Assembly: GCA_025935275.1 (NCBI GenBank)
Contig: JAICVP010000146.1
Location: 1 to 5,431 of the forward strand
Length of the DNA stretch: 5,431 nucleotides
Reading direction: 5' to 3'
Source of the DNA: Thermoleophilia bacterium
Lineage (GTDB): Bacteria; Actinomycetota; Thermoleophilia; Gaiellales; Gaiellaceae
The first letter of the stretch is position 1. The number at the start of each line of letters is the position of its first letter. The notes below the pieces were generated by a model. That model was not told where the DNA came from. It ran no database searches and was given only the letters and a program-made list of their open reading frames with translations. Position numbers and translations under genes: made by a program. Shown piece after piece: positions 1 to 4,580 of the stretch.

Positions 1-685
1 CGTTGATCGGGAACTTGATCTTTCCCTCGCCGTCCGACATGACCTTGGACATGAGCGCCGAGTACTCCGTCTGGATCTGGTCGTCGCCGAAGTGGAGGAT
101 GTTGGTCATCCCGAAGACGCGCTCGTAGAAGGCGACCCACTCGTCCATACGGCCGAGCTCGACGTTGCCGACGATGTGGTCGATGTTCGTGAGGCCTGCA
201 TCGCCTCCGGCCTGGCCGTTCGTCGAGACCGAGACGAAGCCGGGCAGGAAAGCGCCGTCGTAGCCGTCGCGCTCGACGAAGGTGTGGATGGTGTCCCCGT
301 AGGTCGCGATCGCCCCGAGCGTGACGGAGCCGTGATCGTCCTCCAAGGTGGTCGGCTCGCGAACGCCCCGCGCTCCGCGCTCCACCGCCTGGCGATAGGC
401 CTCGGTGGCGTCGGGAACCGTCAGCGCGATGTCACGGACTCCGTCGCCGTGGCGCGCGAAGTGCCTGGTGATCTCGTGGTCCTCGCGGAGTGCCGTCGTG
501 AGGACGAGGCGGATGTCGCCCTGCTCGAGCACGTAGGAGGCGCGGTCGCGCATGCCGGTCTCGGGCCCCGCGTAGGCCGTTCTCGTGAAGCCGAAGGCGC
601 GTTCATAGAAGTACGCCGACTGCTTCGCGTTCCCGACCCAGAGCTCGACGTGATCCCACCCGAGCAGCGGCATGAAGTCCTGCAC
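1..685 (-). CDS. hppD: 4-hydroxyphenylpyruvate dioxygenase, N-terminal part (3' end outside window)
   Basis: HPPD is a cytoplasmic Fe(II) dioxygenase of the vicinal-oxygen-chelate fold that converts 4-hydroxyphenylpyruvate to homogentisate in tyrosine breakdown. About 228 residues are visible of a usual 360-380. The first VOC domain begins with WDHVELWVGNAKQSAYFYER (from residue 10). The second begins near residue 168 with NIDHIVGNVELG, whose His170 matches the first iron ligand. TEYSALMSKVMSDGEGKIKF near the window edge is highly typical of HPPD. The other two iron ligands (His, Glu) would lie beyond the edge. I chose GTG at 685 because it keeps the residues QDF before MPLLGWDHV, which resemble HPPD N-termini; ATG at 673, with AGGA four bases ahead of it, is an alternative. 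It follows the EamA gene by 11 bases, so co-transcription is likely. Hydroxymandelate synthase is a close relative that cannot be fully excluded without the C-terminus. Confidence 0.93.
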   Translation of the reverse strand, partial: MQDFMPLLGWDHVELWVGNAKQSAYFYERAFGFTRTAYAGPETGMRDRASYVLEQGDIRLVLTTALREDHEITRHFARHGDGVRDIALTVPDATEAYRQAVERGARGVREPTTLEDDHGSVTLGAIATYGDTIHTFVERDGYDGAFLPGFVSVSTNGQAGGDAGLTNIDHIVGNVELGRMDEWVAFYERVFGMTNILHFGDDQIQTEYSALMSKVMSDGEGKIKFPIN

Positions 686-696
686 GAGACCGCAGT

Positions 697-1593
697 TTAG
701 TCCTGGCTCGGAGCTGGTGCCCTCGTATTCCGGGCGAGGAGAATCCCGGCTCCGATCACCAGGCCGCCGGCGACCTGCAGGGAGCCCATCTCCTCCGACA
801 GGACGACGAGGGCGAAGAACGCGCCCAGGAACGGCTGCAGGTTCGCGTAGAGGGAGGCGCGCGCTGCCCCGACCTTGTCGATGGCCGTGAACCACATGAT
901 GTTCGTGAAGACGAGGCTGAAGAACAGGCTGTAGATGAAGCACGCCCAGGCGAGCCCGGAGAGCGCGTCCCAGTCCTGCGCCTTGATCTGCACGATCGCC
1001 GTGAGAAGCAGGGGGACGGAGCCGACGAGGCCCATGAACGCGCTGATGCGATAGGGCGAGTAGCGGCGCATGAGCGGGCCCATCGCCGTCGAGTAGAGGG
1101 CCCAGGTGGCCGAGGCGACGAGCCCGAGCAGCACACCGCCGAGATCGCCCGAGAGCCCGCTGGAGGCACCCGCGGCGACGAGCGCCACTCCCGAGAACGA
1201 AATCACGGTCGCGACCCAGTGGCGGAGGCGCAGGTGCTCCAGGCGGAAGGCCCAGGAGATGAGGGCGACGAAGATCGGGAGCGTCCCGAACATGAGGGCG
1301 ACCGTCGCGGCCGTGGTCAGCTTCACGGCGAAGACGAAGGAGAGCTGGTTGAGCCAGATCCCCGAGAGCGCGGCGCCCGTCATGAACATGACGTCCCGAC
1401 GGCGCACGGCCAGGCTTCCCTCTCGCGCGTAGGTGTAGCCGGAGAAGAGGAGCGCGCCGATCGCGAACCGCACGGAGGAGTACGCGAGCGGCTCCCAGCC
1501 GTGCGTCAGGGCGTACTTGACCACCGTGAAGTTGAAGCTCCAGAAGAGCACGGTGACGAGCAGGAGCACGTCGGGCGGGACGCGGTGGCGCAC
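697..1593 (-). CDS. EamA-family (DMT superfamily) inner-membrane transporter
   Basis: This is a 298-residue integral membrane protein with about ten hydrophobic segments (roughly residues 8-28, 36-56, 67-90, 94-116, 126-142, 148-171, 183-203, 210-237, 246-267 and 271-288), the usual size and layout of two tandem EamA repeats. Family-typical stretches are FWSFNFTVVKYAL in helix 1 and YANLQPFLGAFFALVVLSEE in helix 9. Known relatives export amino acids or other metabolites, or import small organic solutes; the substrate cannot be read from sequence. GTG at 1593 is the first possible start because an in-frame TAG lies 12 bases upstream. The dioxygenase gene follows by 11 bases, so movement of an aromatic amino acid or tyrosine-pathway compound is a guess from context. 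No frameshift or missing helix is seen. Confidence 0.93.
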   Translation of the reverse strand: MRHRVPPDVLLLVTVLFWSFNFTVVKYALTHGWEPLAYSSVRFAIGALLFSGYTYAREGSLAVRRRDVMFMTGAALSGIWLNQLSFVFAVKLTTAATVALMFGTLPIFVALISWAFRLEHLRLRHWVATVISFSGVALVAAGASSGLSGDLGGVLLGLVASATWALYSTAMGPLMRRYSPYRISAFMGLVGSVPLLLTAIVQIKAQDWDALSGLAWACFIYSLFFSLVFTNIMWFTAIDKVGAARASLYANLQPFLGAFFALVVLSEEMGSLQVAGGLVIGAGILLARNTRAPAPSQD

Positions 1594-1599
1594 CGCGGC

Positions 1600-1605
1600 A
1601 CCCTA
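1600..1605 (-). promoter_or_regulatory. candidate -10 element for a leaderless EamA transcript
   Basis: On the minus strand the hexamer TAGGGT (TAnnnT type) ends six bases before the GTG start at 1593. That spacing would put transcription initiation on or next to the start codon, as in leaderless actinobacterial mRNAs. No good -35 hexamer is visible. The AGGG inside it could instead act as a weak ribosome binding site eight bases from GTG, so the reading is ambiguous. Confidence 0.35.
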
Positions 1606-1639
1606 GATCGCCACTTCCGGACACGGCCGAAAGAGCGAA

Positions 1640-1668
1640 TTGAAAATCGCGGCCCGCCCCGTCATCGT
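1640..1668 (+). promoter_or_regulatory. candidate promoter of the lipoprotein operon
   Basis: In the 123-base divergent region, TTGAAA (1640-1645, five of six -35 consensus bases) is followed after 17 bases by CATCGT (1663-1668, weak -10, three of six). This predicts an RNA start near 1675 and a leader of about 42 bases before the GTG at 1717, which has a strong ribosome binding site. The -35 lies inside the most AT-rich patch of this region and inside an imperfect dyad at 1635-1650. This is motif reading only. Confidence 0.3.
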
Positions 1669-1704
1669 TTCTGGAGGTCGCGCCCGCCGACCCCACAGCG
1701 ACAC

Positions 1705-1710
1705 AAGGAG
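1705..1710 (+). promoter_or_regulatory. strong ribosome binding site fixing the lipoprotein start
   Basis: AAGGAG lies six bases before GTG at 1717. This perfect Shine-Dalgarno match selects the GTG that opens a lipoprotein signal peptide, rather than the much longer upstream extension of the same frame or the internal ATG at 1759, which would destroy the signal peptide. Confidence 0.85.
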
Positions 1711-1716
1711 CCTTCG

Positions 1717-2865
1717 GTGACGGCGCGCTTGACCATTCCGCTTTTCCTCTTCCTCGCCATGACAGCGAGCGCCTGCGGCTCCGCGCGGACCGAGCGCGGG
1801 GCGCAGCCACCACCTCCGCGTCCGCCCGCTGTGTACACGGTCGGGCGCACCGTACTCGGGCTGTCCGGACACGATCGCCTGACGCTTGCCGCTCCGCCCG
1901 TGACTCCGCTCGCGGGCTGGCTGTCCCCCGTCGCGGTTCCGTCGCCTGACGGGCGCTACGTCGCCTACAACTCCTGGCGCGAGCTCCGCGAGGACGACCC
2001 CGCGCTCTCCTGGGAGGACCAGGGCATCGCTCCCGGCGACCCGCTCGCCCGGCCCTCCATCCGCCTCCACGACCTCAACACGGACTCGGACTCGGTCTTC
2101 GCAGCGGGCGCCTTCTCGCTGGCGTGGCGCGGCGACGGGGCGATCGCCTACTTCAAGGGCGCCCGCCGCGACTACCGGGCGGGCGTCCGCTTCATCGGCG
2201 ACGTCTTCGTGCGCGAGTCCGTGCACGCCCCGGCCCGGCGCTGGACGCAGAAGGGCGATCGCTATGTGGTCGCCGGCTGGGCCGGCCCCACGCTGCTCGT
2301 CTATCGCATGCGGGCCGGCGAGGCGCTCGACCTTCTGGCATTCGACGGGCCCGGGAAGCGGCGGCTGCTCGCCTCGGACGCGGGGCTCGTCGCGATCAGC
2401 CCCGACGGCACGGGCGTCCTCGTCGAGCACGGGCCTGAGACGGGTCCGCCCCGGCTCGACCTTCTCGCCGCTTCCAACGGGACGAGGCTCGCCTCGCTCG
2501 ACGTGACGACGGTCGACCCCTCGGTGGGCGTGGTCGGCTACGCCGGGGACTGGCAGGGCAGCTTCGTCGCCGCTCCGTCCGCCGCCGGCGTCGCCATCTT
2601 CCGCGTTGCCGAAGGGCGCATCGAGCTGGCCGGCACACTGCGCGCCCCCTCCGGAGTAGGCGTGGCCGAGCCCCGCTTCGTCGGCCCGAGCCGGGTCACG
2701 GGCTGGACGAGCTCCGAGTCGGGCGGCGCCTTCATCGACTGCGACCGCGTCTCCGGCCGCTGCGCCCGGACGGAGCCGCTTCCCACTGCCCGCGGCGCCC
2801 AGGGCTTTCCGGCCTGGCGCCGGCCCGTCTACAACCCGAGCCGCCCGCAGGAAGGAGAAGCATGA
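1717..2865 (+). CDS. putative beta-propeller (TolB/WD40-like) lipoprotein
   Basis: This 382-residue protein is predicted to be exported and lipid-anchored. The N-terminus has a basic start (MTAR), a hydrophobic core (LTIPLFLFLAM) and the lipobox-like ASAC, with Cys20 as the lipidation site. A Pro-rich linker follows (about 30-37). The rest is beta-rich with repeated propeller signatures: PSPDGRYVAYNSW (75-87), LAWRGDGAIAYF (135-146) and ISPDGTGVLV (from 227), the PD40-type repeat seen in TolB-like propellers. Cys342 and Cys349 near the C-terminus could form a disulphide. Such folds usually bind proteins or sugars; no catalytic residues are recognised and no specific function can be named. The stop codon is one base from the next start, so it is almost certainly co-translated with the YkuD-like protein and may act with it at the cell wall. 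The gene is certain, the fold likely, the role unknown. Confidence 0.85.
   Translation: MTARLTIPLFLFLAMTASACGSARTERGAQPPPPRPPAVYTVGRTVLGLSGHDRLTLAAPPVTPLAGWLSPVAVPSPDGRYVAYNSWRELREDDPALSWEDQGIAPGDPLARPSIRLHDLNTDSDSVFAAGAFSLAWRGDGAIAYFKGARRDYRAGVRFIGDVFVRESVHAPARRWTQKGDRYVVAGWAGPTLLVYRMRAGEALDLLAFDGPGKRRLLASDAGLVAISPDGTGVLVEHGPETGPPRLDLLAASNGTRLASLDVTTVDPSVGVVGYAGDWQGSFVAAPSAAGVAIFRVAEGRIELAGTLRAPSGVGVAEPRFVGPSRVTGWTSSESGGAFIDCDRVSGRCARTEPLPTARGAQGFPAWRRPVYNPSRPQEGEA
2852..2857 (+). promoter_or_regulatory. ribosome binding site inside the lipoprotein gene end
   Basis: AAGGAG lies nine bases before the ATG at 2867 and within the last codons of the lipoprotein gene. It supports that ATG over the overlapping ATG at 2862, which opens a different frame with no signal peptide. 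It also indicates coupled translation of the two genes. Confidence 0.75.
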
Positions 2866-2866
2866 G

Positions 2867-3454
2867 ATGCGCATCGCTCTCTTCGCCGCGCTCATCCTCT
2901 GCTGGACGGTGGGCCCGGCTTCGGCAGCCAACGGCTGGTGGACCTTCGAGCGCAACACGAACCTGAACTCGACGCTGAGCTGGAAGTGGACGTACCCGCC
3001 GAGCCCCGTCGAGTACACCCGCAGCTGGCGCGGCGGCTCCGGGACGGCTATGGACGAATGCGAGATCGGCCGCGGCTGGCTTCCGTCCGGCTGGTACGCG
3101 CAGAAGGGCCACTGGGATCACTACGAGGGCTCGAAGGTCAAGGGTCGGGTGTGGTGGATTCAGGACAAGACGTGCAGGGACGGCTCGACACGGCGCACCG
3201 AGCTCTTCATCCACAGCGAGGAGACGTCATCCAACGGCCAGTCGTGCAGCTCCGCCTACGACGACCCCTTCTGCTGGGAGCGCGAGTCCGACTACTACTC
3301 GAACGGCTGCATCAAGCTGGCGCGACCCAGCCCTGTGGCGAGCTTTCCCAACGACCTCGGCGCCGCGCACACCACTTTCCACGACTACGGCGGGAAGGCC
3401 GCCCACGGGGCCTACGACACGGCCGACGCGAACGAGCTCTACGTCTACTCGTAG
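2867..3454 (+). CDS. exported L,D-transpeptidase-like (YkuD-type) protein
   Basis: This 195-residue protein has a Sec signal peptide (residues 1-20, cleavage probably after ASA) and no membrane anchor. The mature part carries what looks like a YkuD core: GRGWLPSGWY (68-77, resembling the PxGxY segment), then RTELFIHSEE with His116, and YSNGCIKL (144-151) with Cys148 as the presumed nucleophile. YkuD enzymes cross-link peptidoglycan stem peptides or attach proteins to them through this His and Cys. Two departures are visible. The usual SHGC is SNGC, and 28 residues separate His116 from Ser145 where 14-17 is typical; the extra loop holds Cys127 and Cys136. With Cys65 and Cys103 this leaves four cysteines free to form two disulphides. 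It starts one base after the lipoprotein stop codon. Catalytic activity is inferred, not shown. Confidence 0.82.
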   Translation: MRIALFAALILCWTVGPASAANGWWTFERNTNLNSTLSWKWTYPPSPVEYTRSWRGGSGTAMDECEIGRGWLPSGWYAQKGHWDHYEGSKVKGRVWWIQDKTCRDGSTRRTELFIHSEETSSNGQSCSSAYDDPFCWERESDYYSNGCIKLARPSPVASFPNDLGAAHTTFHDYGGKAAHGAYDTADANELYVYS

Positions 3455-3470
3455 GCGGTGCGCGAACGGA

Positions 3471-3476
3471 TAGAGT
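3471..3476 (+). promoter_or_regulatory. candidate -10 element for a leaderless small-protein transcript
   Basis: TAGAGT (four of six -10 consensus bases) ends seven bases before GTG at 3484, which would place the RNA start at the start codon. No Shine-Dalgarno sequence precedes that GTG, which favours leaderless translation. No convincing -35 is seen. The element sits in the loop and arm edge of the GCGCGA/TCGCGC inverted repeat at 3460-3481. Confidence 0.4.
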
Positions 3477-3483
3477 CGCGCGC

Positions 3484-3762
3484 GTGGCGGAGCCCACGAA
3501 AGAAGACATCGACGCGCTGGTCGGACCCGCAACCCCGCATTTCGCGATGCAGATCCGGGCGCGCGTCCGCGCCCTGATCCGCGACCTCCCAGACGATCAC
3601 CCGGTTCGCGGCTACGGCGACGAGCAGATCGCGCTACTCGAGCGCCTGGCCTTCGCAAGCTCGAAGGCCGCCGAGGGCCCGCTCGAGCCGCCGACGAGGC
3701 TCGGCTGGGAGGAGCTCCCGAGCCACGCGCCCGCCGCGGATCCGCTCCCGCCGAAGTCATGA
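3484..3762 (+). CDS. small conserved-looking protein coupled to FabL, function unknown
   Basis: This 92-residue cytoplasmic protein has no signal peptide, membrane segment or cysteine. I do not recognise the family with certainty. It appears to have three helical parts (about 6-13, 19-34 and 44-64), with the motif DLPDDHPVRGYGDEQIALLE (34-53) at its centre, and a Pro-rich, probably flexible tail (66-92). GTG at 3484 was chosen because it opens right after the 29-base gap behind the YkuD-like gene. The same frame stays open further upstream, but only by overlapping that gene. Its stop codon overlaps the FabL start as ATGA, so the two are translationally coupled, and it could be a partner or regulator of that enzyme. 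Coding nature is supported by the coupling, the high third-position GC and the sensible protein composition. Confidence 0.75.
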   Translation: MAEPTKEDIDALVGPATPHFAMQIRARVRALIRDLPDDHPVRGYGDEQIALLERLAFASSKAAEGPLEPPTRLGWEELPSHAPAADPLPPKS

Positions 3763-4499
3763 GCTTCAAGGGCAAGTCCGTTCTCGTAACGGGCGGCTCG
3801 CGCGGAATCGGCAAGGCGATCTCGCTCCGGTTCGCCGAGCGGGGAGCCGGACGGGTGGCAGTGAGCTACCTGCGCAACGACAAGGCGGCGGAGGAGACTG
3901 CGGAGGAGATCCGCAAGCTCGGCGCCGAGGCCGTCCTCCTGCGCGGCAACCTCGGTGATCCCGAGAAGACGAAGGCGCTCCTCCAGGAGGCCGGCCCTCT
4001 CGACGTGATCGTGTCCAACGCTGCATCGGGCGTGATCCGGCCCTTCCAGGAGCTCGACGAGAAGCACTGGGACTGGACGCTCAACGCGAACGCCCGGGCG
4101 CTCTTCACGATCGCGCGTGAGGCCGCGCCGACGATGCCCCCGGGGAGCTCGATCGTCGCGATCTCCAGCCTCGGCGCCGACCGCGTGCTCGACAACTACG
4201 TGCTCGTGGGTGTCTCGAAGGCAACGCTCGAGGCGCTCGTCCGCTACCTCGCCGTCGAGCTCGCGCCCCAGGACATCCGGGTGAACGCCGTGTCGGCCGG
4301 CCTCGTCGAGACGGGCGCGCTCGACTACTTCCCGAACCGCGAGGAGATGCTCCGCTTCTACCGGGAGCGCACTCCGGCCGGCCGCCTGGTCGAGCCGGAG
4401 GACGTGGCGGATGCCGTCTGCTTCCTCGCTTCGCCGGAGGCCGCCATGGTCCGCGGGCACACGCTCGTGGTCGACGGCGGCTACGCGAACCTGGCCTAG
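3759..4499 (+). CDS. fabL: enoyl-[acyl-carrier-protein] reductase III (FabL-type SDR)
   Basis: This cytoplasmic enzyme reduces trans-2-enoyl-ACP with NAD(P)H in the last step of each fatty-acid elongation cycle. The 246-residue protein is a full-length short-chain dehydrogenase fold: the cofactor motif TGGSRGIG (11-18), NAASGV (87-92), and HWDWTLNANARAL (103-115), which closely matches the HWDWTMNINAKAL region I recall from Bacillus subtilis FabL. Tyr147 and Lys154 form the Y-X6-K spacing of enoyl-ACP reductases, not the YxxxK of ordinary SDRs. RYLAVEL (162-168), FPNREE (191-196), TPAGRLVE (205-212) and VDGG (238-241) further match FabL. It has almost no ribosome binding site of its own and overlaps the small gene by ATGA, so it probably depends on coupled translation. 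Another SDR activity is possible but less likely. Confidence 0.9.
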   Translation: MSFKGKSVLVTGGSRGIGKAISLRFAERGAGRVAVSYLRNDKAAEETAEEIRKLGAEAVLLRGNLGDPEKTKALLQEAGPLDVIVSNAASGVIRPFQELDEKHWDWTLNANARALFTIAREAAPTMPPGSSIVAISSLGADRVLDNYVLVGVSKATLEALVRYLAVELAPQDIRVNAVSAGLVETGALDYFPNREEMLRFYRERTPAGRLVEPEDVADAVCFLASPEAAMVRGHTLVVDGGYANLA

Positions 4500-4540
4500 C
4501 GGCGGCCCCAGACCACCCTTCCGGGGGACGGCGGCCCTAG

Positions 4541-4580
4541 GTCATTCGATATAGTTACGTTACGTAACGAAATGAATGAC
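4541..4580 (+). promoter_or_regulatory. promoter with nested operator-like dyads before the MFS pump
   Basis: This is an AT-rich island in GC-rich DNA. TATAGT (4550-4555) is a five-of-six -10 match that would start RNA near 4562, only about ten bases from the ATG at 4572; the -35 is poor. Over it lie GTTAC GTTAC GTAAC (4554-4568), the perfect 12-base palindrome CGTTACGTAACG (4558-4569), and outer arms GTCATTC (4541-4547) and GAATGAC (4574-4580). A repressor bound here would block both -10 and start site. TetR- or MarR-family repressors commonly control such exporters, but the regulator gene is not in the window. Confidence 0.6.

Noticed and set aside
92..700. Long plus-strand open frame opposite the dioxygenase gene
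   Set aside because: The minus strand encodes clear HPPD sequence here; the plus-strand frame is an antisense by-product of high-GC codon use.
1219..1716. Upstream in-frame extension of the lipoprotein gene
   Set aside because: It runs antisense through the EamA gene, and the AAGGAG plus signal peptide fix the start at GTG 1717.
1603..3018. 471-codon minus-strand open frame over the lipoprotein
   Set aside because: Low-complexity Arg/Gly/Ala-rich translation with no domain; the opposite strand has a signal peptide, propeller repeats and ribosome binding sites.
2938..3483. Upstream extension of the small protein frame
   Set aside because: It overlaps the YkuD-like gene almost completely and gives an Arg-rich translation; the sensible protein begins at GTG 3484.
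3612..4460. 282-codon minus-strand open frame over fabL
   Set aside because: FabL motifs are unmistakable on the plus strand; the antisense translation has no recognisable feature.
4501..4537. Direct repeat GGCGGCCC (4501-4508 and 4530-4537)
   Set aside because: Only eight G/C bases in GC-rich DNA; expected by chance and no mobile element lies between the copies.
4495..4541. Possible terminator after fabL
   Set aside because: CCCC/GGGG and CCTAG/CTAGG can pair, but the stem is broken by mismatches and there is no T-run, so a rho-independent terminator cannot be claimed.
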